From assembly GCA_015227615.1 (NCBI GenBank), contig JAALGZ010000035.1, forward strand, positions 310,001 to 374,000: DNA of 64,000 bases. The letters are read 5' to 3'. Below the pieces are notes generated by a model, which was not told where the DNA came from, ran no database searches, and saw only the letters and a list, made by a program, of their open reading frames with translations. This stretch comes from Labyrinthula sp. Ha. Lineage: Eukaryota; Sar; Bigyra; Labyrinthulida; Labyrinthulaceae. The position numbers and the translations under genes are program-made. Position 1 is the stretch's first letter, and each line of letters starts with the position of its first letter. Of this stretch, positions 1-9,476 are shown in pieces.

Positions 1-119
1 TCTTTTCCACCAGGTCCTTGGGACAACGGAGGTTGTGCATATCCACCAAAACTTCTTACTGCCAGGTTTGTTCGAGATGCTCGAACACTGCTGTTTAATA
101 ATCTTCGCAACATCGTCAT
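1..119 (-). CDS. N-terminus of a probable mitochondrial protein (cut by window edge)
   Basis: On the minus strand an ATG at 119 opens a frame that runs off the window edge after 39 codons. The peptide starts MTMLRRLLNSSVRASRTNL and goes on to AVRSFGGYAQPPLSQGPGGK. It is rich in Arg, Ser and Leu, has no acidic residues, and contains an R-S-F motif of the kind cut in mitochondrial presequences, so import into mitochondria is inferred. A second ATG lies two codons in. The mature protein is outside the window and was not recognised. The gene is divergent from the LRR gene starting at 241, leaving about 120 bp of shared upstream DNA. Confidence 0.55.
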   Translation of the reverse strand, partial: MTMLRRLLNSSVRASRTNLAVRSFGGYAQPPLSQGPGGK

Positions 120-240
120 TGTTTTTTCACGATTTCTATTCTTTTTTTCTCTGCTTTTAACGGATGTATCTTTTGGTGCAAATTTTCCTGGTTTTGGTCA
201 ATTTGTTCCCTCTCAATGCTGCATTACTGTGGAAACGAAA

Positions 241-3200
241 ATGCATATGACGTGGCGCGATGAAAATGAAAATCTAGGATTTCATGAGTTTCCACACCAC
301 TTGCTGAATTTCTCATATCAAAAGGAGACAGAAAGAGGGCTTCTCACACTTGCAAGGGGACTAGACTACTCAAAGATTAGAAGATGTCTTGATTTCAGGG
401 ATTGGAAAATTACAAAGAAAGTTCTACAGGATACCGTAAAACATCTGCAGATCGCATCCGGAAAAGAGAGCTCCCCCAGAATTCTAAGTTTTGAGAGATG
501 CCTTCTTTTCATCGATCAAGCGCAACTATTTGAGATATTGCTGAGTAGCCTGGATCTGTGGAAGGACCTTCACGGCATTTACTTCGGACAGCAACTAACA
601 CAAAGCAGCACATTTGTAGCATTTGTCCAGGCATTCTGTCAAAACAATGGAAAAAATTTGAAATATCTTTCATTGAATGGTTCCAGTATAACTGATTTAG
701 AATTACAAGTAATCAACCTCTGTGAGAATTTACGATTCTTTGACCTGTCATCCTGTAGCAAGGTAACAGATCAAGGACTTTATGATTTACATGGGCTAGT
801 AAACTTACAGGAGCTAAAAATTGCTTCCTGCAAGCGCATCAAAGGATATTTCTCCTTAGAACCAGGAGAAAGTATTATCCTACATCGAAAACCTTTATTA
901 CGACTTTGCTTGTCTGGTTGTGAGCTTCTTACAGATAAAGCTCTCATGATATTAACCGCAAGCTATGGTAAGACATTAATAAGGCTTGACATAAGCTATT
1001 GTAAGAATGTTAGTGGCCTTGGTCTGAGATATATATATGCAAATTCTTCAAGCATACAATATCTTAATCTAGAGCATTGCAAAAGCATAAAGCATGATCA
1101 ACTCCTCACAGACCTGAAGAAAATGGAATCTCTACAATATATTAACCTCTCTTCACTTTCTTTTTATTTAACCCTGAGTGAAATATATGACCTACTTCAG
1201 AGATTCATTAACATTGAGGCTTTTATTTGCAAACAAGTTGAAGAACCTACAATCAATCAATGCCTTACATTCAAGAGGCGGCGAAAAGAAATTAACATGG
1301 GTAACCTATGTAAGCTCAAGATTCTTACTATTTTTGAGACAAGAAGCTTCTTTAAGCTTGAAAGAGAGAGCCAAATATTCAAAATACTCATCTTAAATGC
1401 TACACAATTGGTTGAATTATGCTGCCACTCAGAAATAGTTCAAGCAGACGACATCTTTGTTGCTTTGGAAAGACACAATCTACTTAAAAAGTTATCTTTA
1501 CTTAATTTCTTCTCTATTAATTCTCAAAACTTAAGAACACTAGTCTGCTGCAGATTTTTTTTACACTCCCTGGATATTCTTGATTTAAGTATTGACAGAA
1601 TAAAAGCTACTTTCAAGAGCCATGGACATCAGAAAATCAAAAGAGACAGATTTGTACAATCAGATGTTCACTCACTGTTTCAGAACAGTCAATCATTGAC
1701 GACAATAATAGTAACTGGAAGAACAAAGTTACTGATTCCAACAATAATATTTCAAAGGAAGCCCATTAATGTTTCAATCAACCGCTTCAACTTAATACGG
1801 AACTGGCAAACCACGCGTCTGCTTCAGTTTCTTCCAAGGCTTCTAGGGTCAACTCAATCTGCAGCCCGATTTATAGAAAAGGATATCCATGTTACATATA
1901 TTGAAGGGTGTCTGAAAGACTTACAAGAAATTACAGAAAGAGAGTTCAATGATTCACTTTTTCAGAGTAGATTTCAGTTGGAGAAAGTTAGCATCAAGAA
2001 AATTAAATCCTTATGGCTTCAATTTAAGAGCAAACCAAAGAACACATTCAAGTATATATTATTGAAACGAAGAAAAATCACTCATTCTGCTGCGATTAGA
2101 ATAAGAGATTTTGTTCTTCGTCGATGGAGTATTAGAGCAATAAATAGTTTCTTGTTGCGTAATAACAAAGCTTTTTATATTCAAAGGTTGTTTCATGTTG
2201 GCAGAGTATTGAGAAACTTAGAAAACTACAATAAAGAGTTTCAATGTTCAATAGTATTAAACAAGAGCTTTAAGAAGTATTTGTATAGAATTAGTAAAGA
2301 ATACCAGCAATATAAAACTATACTTTGCATAATTCGGACAAAGACATACTTTATTCTAGATCTGAAGAAGAATTGCTTTAAGTACAAGAAACTATTTTTT
2401 CAAAGGAGAAACAAAGTAATTCAACCTATTTGTATAACTCCAAGTAGAAAAAGTGTTATTGAAGTAAATAATGAAGAAAAACATAAGAGTCACATGTTGA
2501 GAAAAGAAGTTCGTATAAAGTACACTATGCTTGTAGAATTGAGGCAACGTTTGCTTAAACTTACTGAAGAAACTTTACAGAGAGAAAGAATGGAATGGGT
2601 TAAAAAAAGTCAATTAAACTTTGAAAATGCAAAGTTAATTCAACGTAAGTGGAGATGGAAGAAGGTTTTTGTTGATACAAAGTACAAGGTCAAGAAAGAA
2701 ACTAAGCAAAAGATTGATACAAAAACTTCATTCCAAACAAGAAAAGTAACCCTAATTCAAAGTTTTATTAGAAGAAAGCTAGTTTGGGAAAAGAAAAACT
2801 GTTTTGAAAGTTGTTTGAATACCCAAAGGAGCATGTTAAGAAACTGTAGTACTATAAATCAAAAGCAGATTATAGATTTCAAGAATAAACTCACGGAGGT
2901 TGTGGAAAAACTTCATGCTGCTCGTATGAAAGATGTAACTTCCTCTGGGAAACACAAGAATGAAACAGAGATTTCCTCTTTGGAAAACTTGTCGATTCTT
3001 ACGCGGCAACCTGCAAAACAATGCAAAAACCAAAGGCTAAGCTTTTCAGAGAAAATCAGCACCATATTTCAAACCTTAGTAAAGTTTTGCGTGAAAATTA
3101 CATCAGCACCAAATATTTTAGATCAACAACGATATTTAATATTCCAGCTTCCAAGAAAGCTTCTTAGCAGAATTAATGTTGATGGAGTTGTACACCAAGT

Positions 3201-5418
3201 TTGCCAGCTGAACAAGACATTTACCTCGTATGCTGCTAATTTCTCTACAACTCTACGACCGTCTTTAAATTTTGAGCTACAAATATTTAAGTCACATTTA
3301 TTACGCATACGCAGTATAATTTATTCTTTAGCTCTGTTACACATGGAAGCACTTGAACGATGTATTAATTCTTTCCAAACCTGGGTAGATGAGTTAGATA
3401 ATACCTTAACTCGCTTGACACAAATTAGAGAAGATCAAAAACATTGTTCCGCTGTGTACCACTCTTCCTTATCGTTTCTCCAGTATGAATCGCTACTACT
3501 CCGAAAACGTCTGTCATTAAAATATGGGCCTTCAGTTGTTAAGTCAATGGAGAAAATATCAACGCGTTACAGGGCAAGATTAAATAGTATAAACAGCAGG
3601 ATAAATTTGTTAGCCCAGCAGCAATATGAGAAAAATGAGCAGCTGCTTGCAGTACAGAGTATAAAGGGTATTGTGTTTCATGGAAAGAGTTCTACTCTTA
3701 AAGTCTGTAAACTTGGATCCAAATCAAAGAAATTAGAGGTGCTGGTTCGGCAAAAATTGAGTTCATTGTCATCGCAAGGACCTGTTGAAAAGTGGATATC
3801 AAAATTAACAGCACTTGAAAAAGAAACTGTTTTTTCAAGTCAATATCATCTGTTTCTCTCATGCGGAGAAATGCACCTAAGTGAGGAGGAAAATATTACA
3901 GACACTGCAACATTTGATGGGGAAAAGGAACAAAAGGTTTTCCTTGATAAGTTTGAGAAGAGTGAGTATGAGGATGTATATACAAATGCTTATAGCTTTA
4001 TCCAGACATACTGGAAAAGATACGCATCTGCTCCAGGTGCAAGGGATCAATGGCTTCTTCCGCTTCTTGTTCAAACACTACAATCAAGAAGGTTCAAGTT
4101 TGAAAAAATAAAAGCTTCCCTTTATTTCTTTGGAATGACTTCAAAATCGGTAAAGAGCGAAAAAAAAATACTGCAGAAGTACTTCAAGAGAAAGAATTTA
4201 ATTTCTAAAGGAAAAATTGAAGCAGTGTCGGAGGTGGTCCTACAGACTTCAGACGAAGATGATCTATCTTTTGCAGACGATTTTGAAAAGATAGAGCCAA
4301 GTATAGGTGGTCTAGATCCTATATTTCTATGGCAAAGAAAGAGTCTAAAGTCCAAGTTTCTTCTCTCTTCTCTGCTGTTGTGTGATATTGAGATGAAACA
4401 GAAACTTTCCAATCTTTCAGAAAATATAGAGTTTCTTCAGCATCCAAAATTAGGGTATGTTATTGTTCTGATATACAAGGAAAGAAAACAATCTACCTCT
4501 TTGTCTGAAATAACTACTGATATCAGAATAGGAGCTACAGAGTCACAAAATAGGCTTCTGTCCAAGTTGGGCATGAAACAGTGTAAAACACTTTCCAAGC
4601 TACCAAACACACAGGTTTACTTTATGGCTGCAGATTCAGACCCAAAGTATAATAAGACCGCCGCTTATTTCGATGAAGCAGCATATTTGCAAACAATTCA
4701 AGAAATGAACTCACTTCTTGAAGAGGGGAGAAATGTACTGATCAGCAAAAAGATAGAACAGCTTGAAGAAGAGATTACCGCAGGAAGCCAATTATTCAAC
4801 TCGTCCAAAGACAGAGTTTTGCTGAATACCATCAAACAACTTGCACTAAGTAAGTTAGACTTACTTAAGCTCCTGAAGGTTTACGCTTTGATTGACTCAG
4901 ATTCTTCTGGTACTATAAGTTATACTGAGTTTCTACAATACTTGAAACTTGAAGACACTTCATTTATGAAAAAGATCTTCAACTTTATTACAGAGGTTAT
5001 AGGGGGTGAGGTCCAGTTCCCACTTTTTGTAAATTTCATCGGAACTTTCTGTTTGCTTTCCAGAAAGGAAATTATGAATATACTTTTCAACTTTATTGAT
5101 GAAGCAAGAGTAGGTAGTTTGTCTTTACAACAGCTTTCCTCATTCATTCAAGAAAACAACTCAGAAGTTTATTCTTCTCTTGATACAGCCAAGCAGAAAA
5201 TAGCACTTATCTTATTTGAAAATAATGAAGCTCTTGAAATGCAGGAGTTGATCCATCTGGAAGACCTTATTAAATTTAATCAACTAGAACCAAAATCTTT
5301 CTCCTTTGCCTTTATGTTACAAGATTTGATTAAGGAGAAAGTTTTGGGAAAATCCTGGTGGGCAAGGAAAATTGCTTTGATTAGCAGTATTCAGGAACCG
5401 CTTAAATCATCGAAATAG
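241..5418 (+). CDS. Giant LRR / IQ-motif / EF-hand protein, function unknown
   Basis: Intronless frame of about 1725 codons; the first ATG is at 241 (the frame is open slightly upstream from a GTG at 229). Residues about 140-305 are cysteine-containing leucine-rich repeats of the AMN1/F-box-LRR type, with repeats such as LRFFDLSSCSKVTDQGL. The middle is basic and helical, with IQ-like calmodulin-binding motifs near residue 798 (LIQRKWRWKK), 837 (LIQSFIRRK) and perhaps 1252 (IQTYWKRYA). Near residue 1551 there is a canonical EF-hand loop (DSDSSGTISYTEF), and a degenerate second one lies near 1618 (DEARVGSLSLQQL). The combination suggests a calcium/calmodulin-responsive scaffold, possibly cytoskeletal or ciliary; that is inference. 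No named family was recognised. Its 3' end overlaps the convergent gene at 5402 by 17 bp. Confidence 0.85.
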   Translation: MHMTWRDENENLGFHEFPHHLLNFSYQKETERGLLTLARGLDYSKIRRCLDFRDWKITKKVLQDTVKHLQIASGKESSPRILSFERCLLFIDQAQLFEILLSSLDLWKDLHGIYFGQQLTQSSTFVAFVQAFCQNNGKNLKYLSLNGSSITDLELQVINLCENLRFFDLSSCSKVTDQGLYDLHGLVNLQELKIASCKRIKGYFSLEPGESIILHRKPLLRLCLSGCELLTDKALMILTASYGKTLIRLDISYCKNVSGLGLRYIYANSSSIQYLNLEHCKSIKHDQLLTDLKKMESLQYINLSSLSFYLTLSEIYDLLQRFINIEAFICKQVEEPTINQCLTFKRRRKEINMGNLCKLKILTIFETRSFFKLERESQIFKILILNATQLVELCCHSEIVQADDIFVALERHNLLKKLSLLNFFSINSQNLRTLVCCRFFLHSLDILDLSIDRIKATFKSHGHQKIKRDRFVQSDVHSLFQNSQSLTTIIVTGRTKLLIPTIIFQRKPINVSINRFNLIRNWQTTRLLQFLPRLLGSTQSAARFIEKDIHVTYIEGCLKDLQEITEREFNDSLFQSRFQLEKVSIKKIKSLWLQFKSKPKNTFKYILLKRRKITHSAAIRIRDFVLRRWSIRAINSFLLRNNKAFYIQRLFHVGRVLRNLENYNKEFQCSIVLNKSFKKYLYRISKEYQQYKTILCIIRTKTYFILDLKKNCFKYKKLFFQRRNKVIQPICITPSRKSVIEVNNEEKHKSHMLRKEVRIKYTMLVELRQRLLKLTEETLQRERMEWVKKSQLNFENAKLIQRKWRWKKVFVDTKYKVKKETKQKIDTKTSFQTRKVTLIQSFIRRKLVWEKKNCFESCLNTQRSMLRNCSTINQKQIIDFKNKLTEVVEKLHAARMKDVTSSGKHKNETEISSLENLSILTRQPAKQCKNQRLSFSEKISTIFQTLVKFCVKITSAPNILDQQRYLIFQLPRKLLSRINVDGVVHQVCQLNKTFTSYAANFSTTLRPSLNFELQIFKSHLLRIRSIIYSLALLHMEALERCINSFQTWVDELDNTLTRLTQIREDQKHCSAVYHSSLSFLQYESLLLRKRLSLKYGPSVVKSMEKISTRYRARLNSINSRINLLAQQQYEKNEQLLAVQSIKGIVFHGKSSTLKVCKLGSKSKKLEVLVRQKLSSLSSQGPVEKWISKLTALEKETVFSSQYHLFLSCGEMHLSEEENITDTATFDGEKEQKVFLDKFEKSEYEDVYTNAYSFIQTYWKRYASAPGARDQWLLPLLVQTLQSRRFKFEKIKASLYFFGMTSKSVKSEKKILQKYFKRKNLISKGKIEAVSEVVLQTSDEDDLSFADDFEKIEPSIGGLDPIFLWQRKSLKSKFLLSSLLLCDIEMKQKLSNLSENIEFLQHPKLGYVIVLIYKERKQSTSLSEITTDIRIGATESQNRLLSKLGMKQCKTLSKLPNTQVYFMAADSDPKYNKTAAYFDEAAYLQTIQEMNSLLEEGRNVLISKKIEQLEEEITAGSQLFNSSKDRVLLNTIKQLALSKLDLLKLLKVYALIDSDSSGTISYTEFLQYLKLEDTSFMKKIFNFITEVIGGEVQFPLFVNFIGTFCLLSRKEIMNILFNFIDEARVGSLSLQQLSSFIQENNSEVYSSLDTAKQKIALILFENNEALEMQELIHLEDLIKFNQLEPKSFSFAFMLQDLIKEKVLGKSWWARKIALISSIQEPLKSSK

Positions 5419-6601
5419 ATCTCTTTGGAAATGTGAAAGTTTTTTTCTCCTTGTCAAATTGATACCTTCCTTCGTAGAAAAAGATGCGCTCAATCCTTTG
5501 CTTCTTGTCTAGTAGCCTTGTAGGTTCTAAATATGGTTCTTGCACCTGAGCTGGGGTAACTGAAGGAGAAGAGAATGACTGCAAGCTTTGGAATAGACGT
5601 GATGTGGAGCCGCATGCAGATGGACAATAAAACTTTCTCTTATATTCGAGCAGTTGTTCTTTCCTTATCTTTCTTAACTCCTTTCTTTCTCTTCTCTGGG
5701 TACTCATCAGTATCTGAGTTTTGTCCACCTTGACCAAAACAGTTTTCTTAGGCGCCGCTACAATAATTTTAGATATTTTTTTATCCAGGCACGAAACTTT
5801 CTTAGACTCCATGTTAATCAGGGTTTTTCCATTGGGTCTGACCGCCTTTTTCTTTATTGAACTCTTTTCTAACTTTAACTCTAGAGAAGGCATTTTCTTA
5901 GTTCTGTTGCCAAAACAGGGGCTTATCTTGCTTGTTTTCTTCTTTAGTGCTTCAGAGTTGCTCTTAACCCTTGGAGGAGTAACTATGTTAATTTGTACTG
6001 CTCTATCGTTGGCAAAGTTCAGTTTCTTCGCAACCTTTGGGAAAAGTTTCACGTTCTTCCCAATATTAGGATCAAGGTTTTCCTTGATTTCTTTCTTAGG
6101 TGGACTCATGTCGAACAAAGGTTCTGAAAAATCTTCAAATTCAAATTGATTATTCTGTTGCAACGCAGGTGGAGTCGTATAACCACAATCTAAAATAACT
6201 TGTCGAAACTTTGCCTGGATAGGTGTATTTAAGTTAATTTGAACCCTCTTTTTAGTTCCAGTTTTTTGTTTTACATTTCTTCCTGGAGTTCTTAGCATTC
6301 TACGTCTTTTCTGGGGCTTAAACTCAACTTGTTCGCCACTATCACCTGCTAAGAGAAAATCTCGTTTCTTGCTTTCTCTTTTTCCACTCTGGAATAAATT
6401 CTCCTTTGCAATAAATTTTTCCTCTACACGGTTTTCTTTCCCTCCAAGGACGTATTTAACGTTGTACAGAATTCCTTTCTTCTCATCCTTAACTACCTTT
6501 GTGACATTTCCAACACCTCCTTCTTTGTTAATTCCTGGCCAAGTTCGAGCGGCCACCCGAACAAGCTCACCTTTGCAATATTTTCCAGCGACTGCATCCA
6601 T
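5402..6601 (-). CDS. Basic nuclear-type protein with N-terminal Tudor-like 'RTWPGINK' domain
   Basis: 399-residue intronless protein. Residues about 10-66 (VAARTWPGINKEGGVGNVTK, then YNVKYVLGG) match a small beta-barrel module seen, often repeated, in protist chromatin proteins with PHD or bromo domains. Here it occurs once. The rest is low-complexity and strongly basic, with many K/R clusters (KPQKRRR, KKTSK, RRERKELRKIRKEQ), three Thr-Pro-Pro motifs and little predicted fold, as in a chromatin-bound or nuclear protein. The role is inferred, not recognised. It is divergent from ATCase with about 158 bp between the starts, and its last 17 bp overlap the end of the LRR gene on the other strand. 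Confidence 0.8.
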   Translation of the reverse strand: MDAVAGKYCKGELVRVAARTWPGINKEGGVGNVTKVVKDEKKGILYNVKYVLGGKENRVEEKFIAKENLFQSGKRESKKRDFLLAGDSGEQVEFKPQKRRRMLRTPGRNVKQKTGTKKRVQINLNTPIQAKFRQVILDCGYTTPPALQQNNQFEFEDFSEPLFDMSPPKKEIKENLDPNIGKNVKLFPKVAKKLNFANDRAVQINIVTPPRVKSNSEALKKKTSKISPCFGNRTKKMPSLELKLEKSSIKKKAVRPNGKTLINMESKKVSCLDKKISKIIVAAPKKTVLVKVDKTQILMSTQRRERKELRKIRKEQLLEYKRKFYCPSACGSTSRLFQSLQSFSSPSVTPAQVQEPYLEPTRLLDKKQRIERIFFYEGRYQFDKEKKTFTFPKRSISMI

Positions 6602-6759
6602 TCCAAAATCTACTTTATCTGTGATAATCTGCTTCCCAAAATCGATGGAAAAGTATTCATCAGAAACCGTTATACATTCGATTCAACGCTTTTTTCCTTT
6701 TTGCTTCTTATGCCCAAAAGAAAATCTTCATCTTGGGCCATATCGCCCAAAACGTAACA

Positions 6760-7725
6760 ATGGCCGTTGAAAAAAAACACCTGGTTTCTGTCAATGATTT
6801 GACCGTTGAGGAAATAGAAAAGATACTAGAAAAAACAAAAGAGATTGAAGAAAATGTTGCATCCTTCTATGGCTCTCTATCTGGGAAAATCTTATGCTGC
6901 TTGTTTTATGAACCGTCTACAAGGACAAATTGTTCCTTCGTGAGTGCAATGTATAGTCTTGGTGGCCAGGTTATTCAGGTTTCTGCTGAGGCATCGTCTG
7001 TTAAGAAGGGTGAGACCTTAAGTGATACTGTGAAGAGCTTAGAATGCTATGCGGATGCAATCGTCTTACGTCATCCTGGAGTTGGTAGCTCAGCTGAAGC
7101 TGCTGCAGCTCTTTCGAAGGCAACTTTGTTTAATGCTGGAGACGGAATTGGTGAACATCCAACGCAAGCGTTGCTTGACCTTTATACTATTATAAATGAG
7201 GTATATTCTGGTAGAGCTAAGTTTTCGAAAAGCTCTGTGGAACCATTACGCATCTCATTTGTCGGTGACTTGGCAAATGGCAGGACAGTGCACTCTATAG
7301 CAGTACTTGCAGCAAGATACTTTGCCGCTAAGAAGGTAAAACTCACATTTTCCTACGTAGCACCAACTTCTTTGCAAATCCCTGGTAAAGTTGAGGAAGC
7401 AGTAAATAAATTAGGATTTGAACAGGAGAAATTTTCAACTTTGAGTTCTGTGTTGAAATTTACTGATGTACTGTATATGACAAGAATTCAAAAGGAAAGG
7501 TTTGATTCAATAGAAAAGTACGAAACTGTAAAAGATTTATTTATCTTGAGTGGAGAAAGTTTAAAGTCCATGAAAACTGATGCTGTAATTATGCACCCGT
7601 TGCCACGTGTTAACGAAATAACTACAGAAGTCGATGATGATCCAAGAGCTGCATATTTTCGTCAAATGCAAAATGGAAAATATGTTAGAATGGCTTTATT
7701 ACTCCGCATTCTGCAAAATCCATAA
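6760..7725 (+). CDS. Aspartate carbamoyltransferase catalytic subunit
   Basis: Condenses carbamoyl phosphate with aspartate to N-carbamoyl-aspartate, the committed step of pyrimidine synthesis. The carbamoyl-phosphate loop FYEPSTRT, the GDGIGEHPTQALLDLYTI segment, DLANGRTVHS, YMTRIQKERF and the aspartate-side MHPLPRVNEI are all present, as is the C-terminal DPRAAYFRQMQNGKYVRMALL stretch (given here as a family signature). The length, 321 residues, is that of a bacterial PyrB or plant enzyme. It is free-standing and not part of a CAD-type fusion as in animals and fungi. The ATG at 6760 (ACAATGG context) fits the family start better than the one at 6733. No transit peptide is obvious, so it is probably cytosolic. 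It ends 9 bp before the convergent GatA gene. Confidence 0.95.
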   Translation: MAVEKKHLVSVNDLTVEEIEKILEKTKEIEENVASFYGSLSGKILCCLFYEPSTRTNCSFVSAMYSLGGQVIQVSAEASSVKKGETLSDTVKSLECYADAIVLRHPGVGSSAEAAAALSKATLFNAGDGIGEHPTQALLDLYTIINEVYSGRAKFSKSSVEPLRISFVGDLANGRTVHSIAVLAARYFAAKKVKLTFSYVAPTSLQIPGKVEEAVNKLGFEQEKFSTLSSVLKFTDVLYMTRIQKERFDSIEKYETVKDLFILSGESLKSMKTDAVIMHPLPRVNEITTEVDDDPRAAYFRQMQNGKYVRMALLLRILQNP

Positions 7726-7734
7726 TATCCTGAA

Positions 7735-9270
7735 CTATGTTCCTTTTCTGGTTTTTAGTTCCTCAATTTTTTTGGCAAAGCTTAAGAGTTCAAGGTCCTT
7801 TCCATAGTTCCCTATGATTTGTACACTCGAAAAGCCAATACACTCACTACCTTGAAGGGTTTTTACAGGAATTGATATACTAGGTAAACCAGCTAAGCTA
7901 AAAGTGCAGGTGAAGACATCAGTAAGGTATTCCTGAAGAAAATCATCATCGTCTAGGTTGAGTAGATCTTGAACTTTTGGTGGCGGGGAAGCAGAAACTG
8001 GAGCAACCAGGAAATCAGATTTCTTGAAAATATCATCAAACGAGTTAACTAAGCTATGACGAAGTGCGATCGCTGATAAATAGCACTGCTTGTACGCGTT
8101 CCTTGAGAGGACATAAGAACCCATTAAAATGCGTTGCTGCACCTCAGGATGAAAAAGGCTGCCCCTTAGAAACACCGACTGGTCTTCATATTTGACCTTC
8201 GACAAAGTAGTGGCGTCTGTTTCTACGTCCCCAGTGAACACTTTATCATATCTCATCAAGTTTGAAGAAGCTTCTGCTGTAGCTATGCAGTAGTAAGCAG
8301 CCGGTAGAGTACAAATATTCTCAACTCCTATGTCAAACCCTTGGATCTCAGCACCCAAGCCAGCGCAGATTTCTAAAGCAGCTTCGACAAGAAGATTTGC
8401 AGACTCAGTATCCTCAGTGCCCTCTGTTTCCTCCAAGCAGAAATTAGTAAGGTATCCAACTCTAAGCTTATCTGCAGGGGATTCAACTGCCTTTCCAACC
8501 TCTACAGCAGTTAGGTCTCTAACTGCGTCACCTCCTTTGAACCTTATTGCTTCAAACACAGATATACAGTCAGATACATTGTTTGCAAAGATGCCAACTG
8601 TGTCAAGAGAACTTGCATAGCTGATAGCTCCGTATCTTGAAATTGCACCATAAGAAGGTTTGAAACCTACGATGTTATTGTACGCCGCTGGGAGACGCAC
8701 TGACCCACCTGTATCTGTCCCTAAAGCCACTGGAACTAATCCCTCAGCCACAGCTAGAGCGCTACCAGAACTGCTTCCTCCTGGAACATATTGGGTTGAA
8801 TTGGCTCGATTTGGAGTTCCATGCACAGTGTTCAACCCATAAGTACCCATGGCAAACTCATCTTGATTTGTCTTACCAACTATAATGGCTCCAGCAGCTT
8901 CAAGTTTATCGACAACAGTTGAGTTGAAACTGCTCTTGTATTTGCTGAGAATGTTTGATGCTGAAGTTGTTGCTAGGTCTGAGTATTTTTTAGTATCGGT
9001 TGCAAAGAGATCTTTTATTGCAACAGGAACTCCAAATAGTGTTTTCTTTATGTTGTCATGTGAACATAAGTTTTTCACGTACATTTCCATTCTCTCTTCT
9101 TCTCTAAGAGTTGTGAAGATATTTTGATTTTCCACTTTCTCACTCCTTAGTAAGGATAACAACTTTTTTATATCTCGCATAAGGGTTTTTTCATCCTTTG
9201 TCACTGTTTTTGCTATCTCTTGGATATTTCGTTTCATTTTTTTGGGCAAAATGTGGCTGGAAATATTCAA
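7735..9270 (-). CDS. gatA/QRSL1: Glutamyl-tRNA(Gln) amidotransferase subunit A (amidase family)
   Basis: 511-residue amidase-signature enzyme. GatA releases ammonia from glutamine so that the GatCAB complex can convert Glu-tRNA(Gln) to Gln-tRNA(Gln) in mitochondria or plastids. The Ser-cisSer-Lys triad is visible: Lys86 in VPVAIKDLF, cis-Ser about 166 in PGGSSSGSA, and nucleophile Ser190 in GTDTGGSVRLPA. GKTNQDEFAMGTYGLN and the downstream GFKPSYGAISRYG segment are typical of GatA and not of fatty-acid amide hydrolases. The N-terminus is basic (about 30 residues before the fold) and could serve for organelle import, but no cleavage site is clear. GatB and GatC are not in this window. It is convergent with ATCase (9-bp gap). 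Confidence 0.93.
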   Translation of the reverse strand: MNISSHILPKKMKRNIQEIAKTVTKDEKTLMRDIKKLLSLLRSEKVENQNIFTTLREEERMEMYVKNLCSHDNIKKTLFGVPVAIKDLFATDTKKYSDLATTSASNILSKYKSSFNSTVVDKLEAAGAIIVGKTNQDEFAMGTYGLNTVHGTPNRANSTQYVPGGSSSGSALAVAEGLVPVALGTDTGGSVRLPAAYNNIVGFKPSYGAISRYGAISYASSLDTVGIFANNVSDCISVFEAIRFKGGDAVRDLTAVEVGKAVESPADKLRVGYLTNFCLEETEGTEDTESANLLVEAALEICAGLGAEIQGFDIGVENICTLPAAYYCIATAEASSNLMRYDKVFTGDVETDATTLSKVKYEDQSVFLRGSLFHPEVQQRILMGSYVLSRNAYKQCYLSAIALRHSLVNSFDDIFKKSDFLVAPVSASPPPKVQDLLNLDDDDFLQEYLTDVFTCTFSLAGLPSISIPVKTLQGSECIGFSSVQIIGNYGKDLELLSFAKKIEELKTRKGT

Positions 9271-9323
9271 CAGAAACTTTGATCAAAATGTACTCTTTCA
9301 GTGATTCCATCTGAAATTTCTGA

Positions 9324-9412
9324 TATCTCGAGATTCTCGATCTGCAGTATTGATAAGTATTGAATTCTCTATATAGAATCGAGAACTGAGTCAGTTCTCG
9401 AGATTCCTGATT
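9324..9412. promoter_or_regulatory. Divergent intergenic region with TCTCGA palindromes
   Basis: Between the GatA start (9270) and the next plus-strand ATG (9477) the motif TCTCGA/TCGAGA recurs four times. A 23-bp palindrome at 9379-9401 has 11-base arms TCGAGAACTGA and TCAGTTCTCGA around one central G. Such symmetric sites are typical of dimeric regulators, but no factor is recognised. Its position between two gene starts makes a promoter element plausible. Confidence 0.4.
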
Positions 9413-9476
9413 TTTTGAAGTTTCTTCATAGTTCACTTCATTATAGGCAAAAATCTTCCAGAAACTTATTAAGGAC

